A stretch of 64,000 nucleotides of DNA from assembly GCF_900109095.1 (NCBI RefSeq), contig NZ_FNYZ01000016.1, positions 1-64,000 of the forward strand, in the 5' to 3' direction. How positions within the stretch are numbered: the first letter of the stretch is position 1; each line of letters begins with the position of its first letter. The DNA comes from Sphingobium sp. AP50 (GTDB lineage: Bacteria; Pseudomonadota; Alphaproteobacteria; Sphingomonadales; Sphingomonadaceae). The notes beneath the pieces were generated by a model. The model made no database searches. It worked only from the letters and a program-made list of their open reading frames with translations, and was not told the origin of the DNA. The translations under genes were made by a program, and so were the position numbers. Of this stretch, positions 44,090-52,067 are shown piece by piece.

Positions 44090-44365
44090 TCAGTTGCGCA
44101 GCCGCCTTGTTAGCCGCTTCCACCGATCTTCGCTGTCCATCCATTGCGGGTAGGTGGGAGGTTTGGCTGTGGGTCGGATCGACGCCGGACGGCCACCGCA
44201 CCGGGTACAGCGCATCTTCTGCCCGACCAGCCGGATCGAATCTTTGTGGCGATGCAAATAGTACCAGCGCTGGATTTTCACGCGATCCAACACGGCTTCA
44301 TGACCGCAGGCGCAGCTAACATGCAGGTTGGCGTCCCGCCTGACATAGTCGCTCAACGACTCCAT
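44090..44365 (-). CDS. Zinc-ribbon-like small prophage protein
   Basis: 91 residues from ATG 44365. Two cysteine pairs, VSCACGHEAV and MRCTRCGGRP, spaced as a zinc ribbon, with a basic C-terminus. Similar small proteins in sphingomonad prophages are unnamed. Upstream ATGs exist in frame (44383, 44470) but without ribosome sites. Confidence 0.65.
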   Translation of the reverse strand: MESLSDYVRRDANLHVSCACGHEAVLDRVKIQRWYYLHRHKDSIRLVGQKMRCTRCGGRPASIRPTAKPPTYPQWMDSEDRWKRLTRRLRN

Positions 44366-44465
44366 TCTGATATTCGCGCCCATTTGGTGGAAAGAACAAT
44401 ACAAGAACAAATATTCAAGGCCGATGCGACGATCCGTTTGCGATCCTGTGGATAACTTTGTGGAT

Positions 44466-44498
44466 AACAAAAACGCCCCCGCCTTTATGACGGGGGCG
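44466..44498 (-). terminator. Terminator for the periplasmic-protein gene
   Basis: On the minus strand, CGCCCCCG pairs with CGGGGGCG, followed by TTTTTGTT. It lies about 95 bases beyond the stop of the gene ending at 44593. Confidence 0.85.
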
Positions 44499-44592
44499 CT
44501 GGGGCTGCTGGTGGGTCGAGGGACGAAACACGCACCAACCTTGAGGACAGGCTATAGAAAAACACTTTAAGTGAAAGTGCTGAAACGAAAAA

Positions 44593-45132
44593 TTAGATCG
44601 CGTCCGTCAATCCTGCATCGCTCTTCGCCTCATACGACAGGATGAAACCGGGTACTGCGCCGGTGGTTAGCTTGATCAGGACGCCATCTTTGTACCACTC
44701 ATAATCGGTCATATGACGATCGATCCCCATGGATGGAGTGAAAGCCCGGTTTCCCGTCTGGGTGCGCTCTTCCTTGCGTCGTGGCTCTCCATACTTCTCC
44801 AGCAGGGCGGCCAGAACCATGCTGTAGTCATCGATGGTGTCCAGCGTGACCTTGCGCACATGCTGCGTTTTGGAGCCATCTGGATGCTTCCGCGTCTCTA
44901 AATCGACCTCGACATCGACGACGAATTTTGGGGCCAGCGGGTAGCTGAAATAGGTGCCCAGCGACGTGATTTTTGGAAATTGGGCGCGCACTTCACGGAA
45001 GTCCATCCCGGCGCGGATACCCTGCCACAGGATCGGGCCGGTCGACTGTTCGATAGGTGGAGGTGGGGCTTTTGCCGCCATCGCTCCAGTCGAAACCACC
45101 ATCATCGCCATTGCCACAGCATACTTCATCAT
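44593..45132 (-). CDS. Periplasmic hypothetical protein (prophage moron)
   Basis: 179 residues from ATG 45132. Signal peptide MKYAVAMAMMVVSTGAMAAK, then a domain with GIRAGMDFREVRAQFPKI. It has its own terminator and runs opposite to the phage late genes, so it may be expressed in the lysogen and change the host envelope. Not recognised. Confidence 0.65.
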   Translation of the reverse strand: MMKYAVAMAMMVVSTGAMAAKAPPPPIEQSTGPILWQGIRAGMDFREVRAQFPKITSLGTYFSYPLAPKFVVDVEVDLETRKHPDGSKTQHVRKVTLDTIDDYSMVLAALLEKYGEPRRKEERTQTGNRAFTPSMGIDRHMTDYEWYKDGVLIKLTTGAVPGFILSYEAKSDAGLTDAI

Positions 45133-45265
45133 TCGACCATCTCCGCAACAATTCAAATGCCACGATGATATCCTAGGACTCAAAGTTGCGCAATTTACTT
45201 CTTTTAGAAGTCAAATGGGTAAGAAAATATCGACCCAGAGAATGGGCACCCGGCATAAGTAGGTG

Positions 45266-45466
45266 ATGGATACGAACGATTATCGCGGTGAAATCATCCG
45301 CAAACACAAGGCTGGTCGGGACACATACGAGGTCAGCTATCTCGATTTGCGCGGCCTGCATCCGATGGATCGCAGGAAGTTGGAGTGGCTGGCATTCGCG
45401 CCGGGTCACGTTCAGCAGGCGGTAGCGGACACGCGGTTGGACCTGATGGTCAATGGGTGGTCGTGA
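45266..45466 (+). CDS. Hypothetical phage protein
   Basis: 66 residues starting MDTNDYRGEIIRKHKAGRDT. First of three coupled small genes; its TGA overlaps the next ATG by one base. Unknown function. Confidence 0.6.
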   Translation: MDTNDYRGEIIRKHKAGRDTYEVSYLDLRGLHPMDRRKLEWLAFAPGHVQQAVADTRLDLMVNGWS

Positions 45467-45687
45467 TGGCGTGGACCGAAGAATATTTCACCCGGCTGCG
45501 GTCCAACATCGATGCCTATCAGGATGCGCAAGCCACCGGCTCTGTCGTCGTGCTTGCCATTCTGACCGATGAGGAATTTGACCAACACATGGTCCAGCGC
45601 GAAGATGTGACCTATAGCCTGACCGGCCTTAATCGCGCCCGCACTATGCGGTTCTTTTCGACGACACCGATTGTAGAGTTTCCATGA
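45466..45687 (+). CDS. Hypothetical phage protein
   Basis: 73 residues (MAWTEEYFTRLRSNIDAYQD...). Start fixed by the TGATG overlap with the previous gene. Its stop overlaps the next ATG as ATGA. No known motif. Confidence 0.6.
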   Translation: MAWTEEYFTRLRSNIDAYQDAQATGSVVVLAILTDEEFDQHMVQREDVTYSLTGLNRARTMRFFSTTPIVEFP

Positions 45688-45914
45688 AGTGCATGGACCT
45701 TCACGATTTCCTTGCCGACATCGACCGGCGCAAGGCTGAACTGGGCATCGTCGACCGCGATCCTGAAGAGGTGTGGGCGGAAGCCGTGGCGCGCAAGGTC
45801 CGCAAGCTGGAGCGTCTGGCCGAACTGGCTGAAGCTGGTGACTGCACCGATATCAGCGGACTGGATCGTTACGAGCGTCGATGGGTGTTATGGGGTCATC
45901 GCCAAGAGGGCTGA
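45684..45914 (+). CDS. Hypothetical phage protein
   Basis: 76 residues, acidic/helical: CMDLHDFLADIDRRKAELGI, RKLERLAELAEAGD. Third gene in the coupled set. Its end overlaps the convergent membrane-protein gene by 19 bases. Confidence 0.6.
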   Translation: MKCMDLHDFLADIDRRKAELGIVDRDPEEVWAEAVARKVRKLERLAELAEAGDCTDISGLDRYERRWVLWGHRQEG

Positions 45915-46555
45915 TCTTCGATGACCAAATATTTTTCCGTCAATTTCAAAAATGTTTTGAATAATTCTTGTGCTTCTCTCGCTTCTTTAAGATCGATAGA
46001 CATGCTTGGAAAGACTTTGTCACGAAATTCTCGCAGACCTACCTTTTCCTCTTCGATCTTGCGAGTTGCATAAGCGCAGATCAATTCATAAATTTTCCAT
46101 GCTGCATCGTGAACTTCCTTATCGAATATAAACCGAGCAGCTTCAGCGGATGACAGAATTTCACGGGCAAGCTCGCGCTCGTTTGAATAATCAACGGCGT
46201 GGATCAGGGCATAATAGGCGCGAACATCTGCGACGATCTTGATCCTGCGATCGTAAAAGTCTCCGCGTAGCGCCATTCCCTGTAGCGCAGTCTGTTGCCG
46301 CATTATCTCAGTCTGACGTTCAGCAATTTCGGCTTGTTTCGACGTGATCTCCACTTGTCGCCCGCCGATCCACACCGCGCCGACAACCGCCGCCGCTCCG
46401 GTCGTCAACGTGGCAAAATCTCCCCATTCAAATGCCCACCGATCAATCCAGCCCAGCTTATCCATGCCCCAGACGCTAATGCCGGTCACAACTGCACCAA
46501 CGCTGGTACCCAGCCCGATTTTTGTGACGTTCTTCAAAACCGGCTCCCGTGTCAA
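45896..46555 (-). CDS. Membrane protein with coiled coil
   Basis: 219 residues. Two N-terminal hydrophobic segments (IGLGTSVGAVVTGISVWGM and ATLTTGAAAVVGAVWIGG), then a coiled coil EITSKQAEIAERQTEIMRQQ and a helical cytoplasmic part. Topology resembles a superinfection-exclusion-type or membrane-associated effector, but no family match can be claimed. On the opposite strand to the phage late genes, another moron. Confidence 0.6.
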   Translation of the reverse strand: MTREPVLKNVTKIGLGTSVGAVVTGISVWGMDKLGWIDRWAFEWGDFATLTTGAAAVVGAVWIGGRQVEITSKQAEIAERQTEIMRQQTALQGMALRGDFYDRRIKIVADVRAYYALIHAVDYSNERELAREILSSAEAARFIFDKEVHDAAWKIYELICAYATRKIEEEKVGLREFRDKVFPSMSIDLKEAREAQELFKTFLKLTEKYLVIEDQPSWR

Positions 46556-46558
46556 AGT

Positions 46559-46735
46559 ATGAGCATGTCCAAGACAACACCCCCGCTTGACCCTAATACC
46601 GCCAAGCTGGTGGCTGCCCAGCGTGATCTTTCGGATCGTTCGGCCACCGCACTGTGGCAGATTGACGGCTACCGCAGTAAGCGGAATGATACGGAAACGG
46701 GGGTAGGGGTAATATGGACAGCCAAGCGAAGCTGA
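46559..46735 (+). CDS. Small hypothetical phage protein
   Basis: 58 residues, MSMSKTTPPLDPNTAKLVAA and so on. The start could be 46559 or 46565. Divergent from the membrane-protein gene with three bases between starts, so promoters overlap coding sequence. The 3' end overlaps the next gene by 22 bases. Confidence 0.45.
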   Translation: MSMSKTTPPLDPNTAKLVAAQRDLSDRSATALWQIDGYRSKRNDTETGVGVIWTAKRS

Positions 46736-47313
46736 AGAAGCCTTGGAATTGGTGGAAGATCGGCTTTTTTGTAATATTGTTCATCTTTGAAGTGACCCGC
46801 GAAATCGCAGTCATTTCGTCGCACCAGACGCCGGTAGTGAATGAAAGCCTTTCGGTCATCAATGCCGATGGGTACGTCGTTGCTAGAGGAAAATGGCGTC
46901 GTACCGATTACGGAAGTCCGCTGATCCCGAAGGCTGTCAGTATAGAGTGTTGGCAGCACACTGGCCAATGCGTGGAGGCCCATTCCAACACGTCTGACGG
47001 CTACGTCTATGCGCCAAGGCTTGATTGGTTCGACGCCAAATTTACCTTTGACGGGGTCACTTATGAGAACAATCAACCGGAGTGTGCCACCTACTCGGTA
47101 CGCATCGACCTAAAATTGGAACAAGTTTCTGCGACTAGGGTACGAAAAGACAATCCGACCAACAAGCTATGCAAGGAACTGGAGCCGCGTGTCGCAATGC
47201 AACTGGTCGAAGGGTTTGAGCCGAACAAGGAGCCGTTCAAAGGTCATTTCGTGCCGATATTGGATTTGGTCGGTTGGGTGATCAAAACATTATTCGACCG
47301 TGAACGTAGCTAG
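46714..47313 (+). CDS. Membrane-anchored hypothetical protein
   Basis: 199 residues. One N-terminal membrane segment (WKIGFFVILFIFEVTREIAV), then a periplasmic domain with several cysteines (IECWQHTGQC, QPECATYSV). A second hydrophobic stretch near the C-terminus (ILDLVGWVIKTLF). Unknown; phage accessory. Confidence 0.6.
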   Translation: MDSQAKLKKPWNWWKIGFFVILFIFEVTREIAVISSHQTPVVNESLSVINADGYVVARGKWRRTDYGSPLIPKAVSIECWQHTGQCVEAHSNTSDGYVYAPRLDWFDAKFTFDGVTYENNQPECATYSVRIDLKLEQVSATRVRKDNPTNKLCKELEPRVAMQLVEGFEPNKEPFKGHFVPILDLVGWVIKTLFDRERS

Positions 47314-47325
47314 TGTAGGTGAGTT

Positions 47326-47550
47326 ATGGAATGGGTCAATATCGGCTGGGCTGCGTTATTCCTATTCGTGATGATCAGCGTTCCAGTCTATTGGGTGGTC
47401 AAACTGGGCACGTATAGCAGGGGGCGCGCCGCCAAGGTCAGCGCTGCTGTCACCCTCATATGCTTCGCTATGGCGTCGTGTCAGGCCTATTTCGGTTTCC
47501 CTGACCGCGATCAGGAGCCGGTGCCGCACCAGCCCGCATACGAACGGTGA
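47326..47550 (+). CDS. Small membrane protein
   Basis: 74 residues with two membrane segments (IGWAALFLFVMISVPVYWVV and AAVTLICFAMASCQAYFGF). Close behind the previous gene. Could be a holin-like or envelope protein; it is not next to the lysozyme gene. Confidence 0.55.
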   Translation: MEWVNIGWAALFLFVMISVPVYWVVKLGTYSRGRAAKVSAAVTLICFAMASCQAYFGFPDRDQEPVPHQPAYER

Positions 47551-47554
47551 AATC

Positions 47555-48106
47555 CTACATGCCTTCTAGGGGGTCATGCGGGTGAACAACAGCTTCCGTT
47601 TTAGCGCATGATATTAAGCTGGGAATCATCTTTCGAATAATATTCGGGCTAAACGTGTAGATAATCTGATCCTGCGTAACCTCTCCCGATATATCGCCCC
47701 GTGCTAACCCGAACATCTCGGCCTTCTGAAGGTAACCCAGCACTTCGGCACCTTTCTTCGTGCTAAATCGCAGAGCGTTTGAATCGGATAGTGTAAGTCC
47801 GACTGCGGTTACTTCATATAGGTGTTGATCGTATTCACTGCCAATGGCAGCCTTCAGTTCGTATTTCTTTCCAAGGACGATCGACTTGAACCGTTTATCT
47901 CCAAGCGTGAACACAAGATGGTCGCGACTTTCATCGTAGGCTATGTGAAAAAACATAGCGAGATCGCTGCGCATGGTGATCAATGTGCATTCGCCAGTCT
48001 CGCGATACACATGCACGGTTCCATCGTTCGCATAGACCTGATCGCCAGCCCAAGCTGGTGTAGAAAACAGGATGCTGGCGGCGGCGATGAGTTGCTTGAC
48101 CTTCAT
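47555..48106 (-). CDS. Periplasmic hypothetical protein
   Basis: 183 residues from ATG 48106. Signal peptide MKVKQLIAAASILFSTPAWA, then a beta-rich domain. Oriented against the late genes. Function unknown. Confidence 0.6.
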   Translation of the reverse strand: MKVKQLIAAASILFSTPAWAGDQVYANDGTVHVYRETGECTLITMRSDLAMFFHIAYDESRDHLVFTLGDKRFKSIVLGKKYELKAAIGSEYDQHLYEVTAVGLTLSDSNALRFSTKKGAEVLGYLQKAEMFGLARGDISGEVTQDQIIYTFSPNIIRKMIPSLISCAKTEAVVHPHDPLEGM

Positions 48107-48149
48107 TCCGTCAAAGTGCCGCATTACTCGTTAGCATTCGCCTAATTAG

Positions 48150-48587
48150 GGGAATGAACCTCTAAAAACATCGGCCAAGGGCCGCGCACTCATCACCACG
48201 TTCGAAGGCGAACGTCTTACCGCTTACCTTTGCCCTGCCAAGGTCTGGACGATCGGGGTCGGTCACACTGGTCCCGATGTCCGCAAGGGCCAGACCATCA
48301 CCAAAGAGAAATCGCAGGAATTACTGGCCGCCGACCTTGCCCTCTTCGAAGGGGCGGTTAATCGTGGGGGCGGGAAGATGACCCAGAACCAGTTCGACGC
48401 CATGGTCAGCTTCGCCTTCAACGTTGGGACCAGCGCCTTCGTCACTTCGACCCTGCTGAAGAAGCATCTGGCCGGTGATTATGCTGGGGCGGCGAAGGAA
48501 TTTAGCCGCTGGAACCGGGGCGGCGGTAAGGTGCTGGTTGGACTGACAAAGCGTCGGGCTGCGGAGGCGGCGCTTTACCTGACGTAA
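48150..48587 (+). CDS. Phage lysozyme (glycoside hydrolase 24), start unclear
   Basis: About 145 residues of a T4/lambdoid-type lysozyme. ALITTFEGERLTAY carries the catalytic Glu, VWTIGVGHTGPDVRKG the Asp/Thr region, and TQNQFDAMVSFAFNVGTSAF the conserved C-lobe. The frame is open from 48150 after a TAG at 48147, yet contains no ATG, GTG or TTG before the domain. ATG 48154, in another frame, meets TAA after three codons. A one-base shift after that ATG would give a normal N-terminus. It cleaves peptidoglycan in lysis. Confidence 0.85.
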   Translation, partial: GNEPLKTSAKGRALITTFEGERLTAYLCPAKVWTIGVGHTGPDVRKGQTITKEKSQELLAADLALFEGAVNRGGGKMTQNQFDAMVSFAFNVGTSAFVTSTLLKKHLAGDYAGAAKEFSRWNRGGGKVLVGLTKRRAAEAALYLT

Positions 48588-49071
48588 TCTTGCGTCCAAG
48601 TCGCTTTTCGCACTCTTCGATGGACATGTGCGCCCTCGCGCAGCCGGTTTCTTCAATCCTGTCCATTGTTTCACTATAAGCTTTCCGGGCTTTCTTTGTG
48701 TCGATTTGCATCGTTGCACTCAGGAGCGTTTGAAGCGGTATCACTAATTGAACAGCCGTAAGGCCAAGCGTGATCGACGCCGTGGCGGCATACCGCTTTC
48801 TATGACTGGGACTCAGCGGCCTTTGGAGGCACTCCACATGCCACCGCGCAATCGGCAGCCCAAGGTAGATGCCAGCGAAGACCGACATCAATACGGTGAC
48901 GAACAGACCGATAGTAGGTTCAACGACCTTTAGGGCAAAGCCTACGAGCGTCGACAGGATGATCATTTCTAGAAAGCGGAAGCTGCGATCAATTGCCTTG
49001 TCGACGTTGATCCGACCGAAATTGGCGGCCCAGCGGGCAAGAAACGATTTCAATCTGTCGATCATGTTCAT
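48502..49071 (-). CDS. Membrane protein overlapping the lysozyme gene
   Basis: 189 residues. Two to three hydrophobic segments (MIILSTLVGFALKVVEPTIG, LFVTVLMSVFAGIYLGLPIA, ATASITLGLTAVQLVIPL) and a charged C-terminal tail. The last 86 bases run antisense through the end of the lysozyme gene. Holin or envelope protein are possibilities; none is supported. Confidence 0.55.
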   Translation of the reverse strand: MNMIDRLKSFLARWAANFGRINVDKAIDRSFRFLEMIILSTLVGFALKVVEPTIGLFVTVLMSVFAGIYLGLPIARWHVECLQRPLSPSHRKRYAATASITLGLTAVQLVIPLQTLLSATMQIDTKKARKAYSETMDRIEETGCARAHMSIEECEKRLGRKITSGKAPPPQPDALSVQPAPYRRPGSSG

Positions 49072-49106
49072 AACGCCACCATAATAAAGTTAAGCGGCGT
49101 TTGCTA

Positions 49107-49427
49107 TCAGCTAGGCCCGGCTTCCCATTCGAACCCGTTTTTCTCGCACCAGCCCGCATAGGTAGTCTTGGACCGTTTGCTGATCCGGGTGTCTGGACGC
49201 TGCAATACGATGATGATGCGCCACCCCGGATTGGCATCCCTGACGGCGCGCATCTTGCGCCGGTCCTCCGCAGGGAAATGACCCTTGGCCTCCCGAATGA
49301 CCTTGGCGTCACGGTCGATGAAGTCAGGGGTGTACGTATGCTCTACTGTGTAGGTGAGGCGGATGGCCTCATATTCCCAGTTGGTGCCCAGTTGGGTGGC
49401 AACGGCGCTTTCGAAACGATTTCTCAT
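49107..49427 (-). CDS. T7-endonuclease-I-like nuclease
   Basis: 106 residues from ATG 49427. FESAVATQLGTNWEYEAIRL, then YTPDFIDRDAKVIREAKGHF, has the E, D, E-x-K catalytic pattern of the T7 gp3 Holliday-junction resolvase family, with a C-terminal Gly-Trp segment (YAGWCEKNGFEW). It would resolve branched DNA during replication or packaging. Confidence 0.8.
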   Translation of the reverse strand: MRNRFESAVATQLGTNWEYEAIRLTYTVEHTYTPDFIDRDAKVIREAKGHFPAEDRRKMRAVRDANPGWRIIIVLQRPDTRISKRSKTTYAGWCEKNGFEWEAGPS

Positions 49428-49518
49428 CTCGAATTTATCCCGATCGCAACGGGCCACCCCTCACTTCATGTTAAACCCAGTCGGGTATTGCCAGCGCTCT
49501 GGTCCAAAGAGGTGTGGC

Positions 49519-49758
49519 ATGTTCGAAGCGATTGATTTTCTGGCCCGGATGATCGGCTATGGCGTCTTGATCATCGGTCCCATGGCGGTTTGGGTAAACC
49601 ATCGACGCGACATGGCTCGGCGTGAAATCGCGCGAACGGAACACGAAGGTATGATCCGGCAGATGGAATGGGCCAAGGAGAATGCACCGTACGATTATCC
49701 GCGCCTTGAACGCGAATATGAAGAGTACCTGCGCAAAAAGATGAATTTGGAAATTTGA
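49519..49758 (+). CDS. Small membrane protein with charged tail
   Basis: 79 residues. N-terminal membrane segment (MIGYGVLIIGPMAVWVNH) and a highly charged helical tail ending YEEYLRKKMNLEI. ATG 49519 has AAAGAGG upstream. Topology fits a spanin-type or holin-type accessory, unproven. Confidence 0.6.
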   Translation: MFEAIDFLARMIGYGVLIIGPMAVWVNHRRDMARREIARTEHEGMIRQMEWAKENAPYDYPRLEREYEEYLRKKMNLEI

Positions 49759-49887
49759 CGTTTTTCCCTCTATCAAGCCTCTGGTTCCCCAATCGTATAA
49801 GTAGAATGGGAGACGAAGAAGAATAATGACTTTGAATATCTCCCATCGCCAAAATGGCGCTACACAATTGGGAGATTACATTTTCAA

Positions 49888-50064
49888 ATGCAAAAGTTCT
49901 GGAACATATTTTTCGCAGTCATCGCGATGATTATTATTGCACCCGACCTCTGGGCAGCATCGCATAGTCTTCCTCTGACCGGTTGGCCCGTTTGGTCGGT
50001 GGCCCTCAACAGCGCATGGGCTACGTTCTGCCTGACAGACCTCTTCCGTGTGGAGGGCCGCTGA
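49888..50064 (+). CDS. Small membrane protein
   Basis: 58 residues, starting MQKFWNIFFAVIAMIIIAPD, with one strong membrane segment and a second weakly hydrophobic stretch. First of a run of closely packed small genes leading to the terminase. Possible holin. Confidence 0.55.
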   Translation: MQKFWNIFFAVIAMIIIAPDLWAASHSLPLTGWPVWSVALNSAWATFCLTDLFRVEGR

Positions 50065-50066
50065 TC

Positions 50067-50315
50067 ATGCGTATCGACAACGATTTCCTGACCCTGATCA
50101 AGCACGTCATTGTGCTGGACAGGCTCGAAGACCTCTTCGGTGATCACCCGTCTGGTGATGAGGCCATCACGGTGGTGCAACAGGCGGTTGATGCGCTGGT
50201 CGCCAAGATCAACGCGGCCCACGACGCTGCTACCAAGGCGATCTACTATCTGGCCAAGGATGCCGCCGATACCGCGATCACTATCAAGATGATCGATGAG
50301 GATGACCAGTCATGA
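50067..50315 (+). CDS. Hypothetical phage protein
   Basis: 82 residues, helical (LIKHVIVLDRLEDLF, AVDALVAKINAAHDAATKAI). Starts three bases after the previous stop; its own stop overlaps the next ATG. Unknown. Confidence 0.65.
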   Translation: MRIDNDFLTLIKHVIVLDRLEDLFGDHPSGDEAITVVQQAVDALVAKINAAHDAATKAIYYLAKDAADTAITIKMIDEDDQS

Positions 50316-50434
50316 TGGAAATCGAACATCTGCTGGAATGTCTCTGGGCCGCACAGGCGGAGGCAGAATGGGATGAAAGCGCACTGGATCAGGTGGCTTG
50401 GTACGAAGCGTTGATCGAACAGGCAGGGGGGTGA
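50312..50434 (+). CDS. Very small acidic phage protein
   Basis: 40 residues (MMEIEHLLECLWAAQAEAEW...). ATGA-type overlap with the previous gene fixes the start. Amphipathic helix with Trp residues. Unknown function. Confidence 0.5.
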   Translation: MMEIEHLLECLWAAQAEAEWDESALDQVAWYEALIEQAGG

Positions 50435-50440
50435 TCAATC

Positions 50441-50881
50441 ATGACCTTCCTGACCCTTATCGGCCACACGGTCGAAGCCGCCAAGTCCATTGCCACAAGT
50501 CCAGACTTTGAAGCTGCATGTGGTGCCTTGTCTGTTTACCGCGATACCAACCCCAGTGAGATTGGCGCAACCTTCCGTGCGATCATCGTTGACCCTGCTG
50601 GTACTATAGTGGCCCGCATCATGGGTGGGGCGGGTGACGATGCTATCAGGACGCTGGCCGAAGCGTGGGGCGTACATCGCCGCAAACTGGCCGTGTCAGT
50701 GATGGTCAGCGCCGTCGACCCGGACGTCGAAGGGGATGTCGGTGTCGCTATTACGATGACCCAGTTGGCCGCTGATGTCGAAGACCTGCCCGATGGGGCT
50801 GGCGAAGACCCTGTGGACCAACCACAGCTTGAAGAAGAAATTCAGCCAGACCCGGTTGAACCCGATCAATCAACAGAGTAA
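50441..50881 (+). CDS. Hypothetical phage protein with acidic tail
   Basis: 146 residues. A globular part (IGHTVEAAKSIATSPDFEAA, FRAIIVDPAGTIVARIMGGA) and a very acidic, proline-rich tail (EEEIQPDPVEPDQSTE). The tail resembles DNA mimics in composition only. Unknown. Confidence 0.6.
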   Translation: MTFLTLIGHTVEAAKSIATSPDFEAACGALSVYRDTNPSEIGATFRAIIVDPAGTIVARIMGGAGDDAIRTLAEAWGVHRRKLAVSVMVSAVDPDVEGDVGVAITMTQLAADVEDLPDGAGEDPVDQPQLEEEIQPDPVEPDQSTE

Positions 50882-50955
50882 CGGCCAAATCGTGTCCTGA
50901 TCGAGAGCGTAAGCGACCTGCCTGTCGGTCAGGACACTACCGATCGGGGGATAGT

Positions 50956-51354
50956 ATGCGGTTTCTTTTGACTGCTTTTGTCGTAGTTGCGTTGACCGGA
51001 TGCACTTCAAGTGAAGAAACGATGTGTAAGGCAAACATCACAAATGGCTTGATCAATCCAGAGACGGTTGAGTTTTACGATTTTCAACCGCTTGATGCGG
51101 ATGCCGATCTAGATACCCTATGGAGGCGTGAAATCGTAGCCAGCCAAGGCATCCGGCTCCACTATAACAATGCCTCGGTGCGTAATCAGGTTCAGCCGGA
51201 GATCGATCGGTTGAAGGGTGAGGACAACAAGGTCAATGCCACCTACGCCACCTATCGGGTAAAAGCAGAAAGCCGTGTGGGTCTGAAGGTAACGCAGGAA
51301 TACTTTTGCCGGATTGGTGCTGGTGAGTGCAAATGCGGGCCAATGGCTGAGTAG
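50956..51354 (+). CDS. Small lipoprotein
   Basis: 132 residues. Lipoprotein signal with lipobox LTGC at about 13-16, a mature part with four further cysteines. Phage-borne lipoproteins often block superinfecting phages or act in lysis; either is possible. Confidence 0.65.
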   Translation: MRFLLTAFVVVALTGCTSSEETMCKANITNGLINPETVEFYDFQPLDADADLDTLWRREIVASQGIRLHYNNASVRNQVQPEIDRLKGEDNKVNATYATYRVKAESRVGLKVTQEYFCRIGAGECKCGPMAE

Positions 51355-51386
51355 AAGGCTGTCTGACGGGCCGGTGGTCCCAATAT

Positions 51387-51393
51387 CTAAATA
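51387..51393 (+). promoter_or_regulatory. CTAAATA motif before terS
   Basis: TCTAAATA, five bases before the ATG of the terminase small subunit gene. No Shine-Dalgarno between motif and start. Candidate late promoter (-10 like). Confidence 0.6.
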
Positions 51394-51398
51394 CAGAT

Positions 51399-51989
51399 AT
51401 GAAATCCTCGAAAGACCCCCCGTCCGTCCTCGACGGCACCCTCACAGTAGAAGAATTGTCCGCCATCAAGGCTGCGGATCAAGTATCGGTCATGGGCAAG
51501 CAGACCATCCGCGATATCGGCGCGCGCGCCCGGCAGATTGCGGGGTTGAAACCCGGCAGCAAGACGATCCGCACTCCAGAATTGATCGACGAGATTGTTG
51601 ACCGCCTACGATATGGCGAAGCGTTGGCGTCGATAGCGTCAGACCCGACGATGCCTGCTTATACTACTATCTGGAATTGGCGTGAGGCCGACCCCGATTT
51701 GGACTCGTTGATCCGGCGATCGGAGGCGGTTGGCCAGCATTTCCTAGTCGACATTCAGCAGGACATTGCTTTGGCTGGCGTCTTCTCGACCGGTGATCGT
51801 CTGCGTGATGAATTCTTGAACCGGACCATTGATAAGAACGTCGGCCGTCGCAACCGCGCGGAATTCGGGGAGCGTGTACAGGTCGATCAGTCCCCGGTCG
51901 TCATCAACCTACCTGACTGGGCTATCCGTGTCAGCCAGTCCAAGCCCCGCCTAATCGAAGCGCTACCTCCCCCCGATCCAGATGCATAA
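51399..51989 (+). CDS. terS: Terminase small subunit
   Basis: 196 residues. N-terminal variable region, then a helix-turn-helix-like LRYGEALASIASDPTMPAYT and TIWNWREADPDLDSLI, typical of terminase small subunits of the type that start with an HTH and recognise the packaging site. The C-terminus ends LPPPDPDA. TerL follows after a serine-recombinase gene. Confidence 0.75.
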   Translation: MKSSKDPPSVLDGTLTVEELSAIKAADQVSVMGKQTIRDIGARARQIAGLKPGSKTIRTPELIDEIVDRLRYGEALASIASDPTMPAYTTIWNWREADPDLDSLIRRSEAVGQHFLVDIQQDIALAGVFSTGDRLRDEFLNRTIDKNVGRRNRAEFGERVQVDQSPVVINLPDWAIRVSQSKPRLIEALPPPDPDA

Positions 51990-52067
51990 CGTTTGGTCAG
52001 ACGCTCGTTTGACCTAATGATATGACTGCTATATCGTCGGAAACCACGCTTTTCCGGGGATGATGAA

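Noticed and set aside
43941..44144. 67-residue frame following the zinc-ribbon gene on the minus strand
   Set aside because: No ribosome site, low-complexity Pro/Thr/Ser tail; could be real but I cannot support it.
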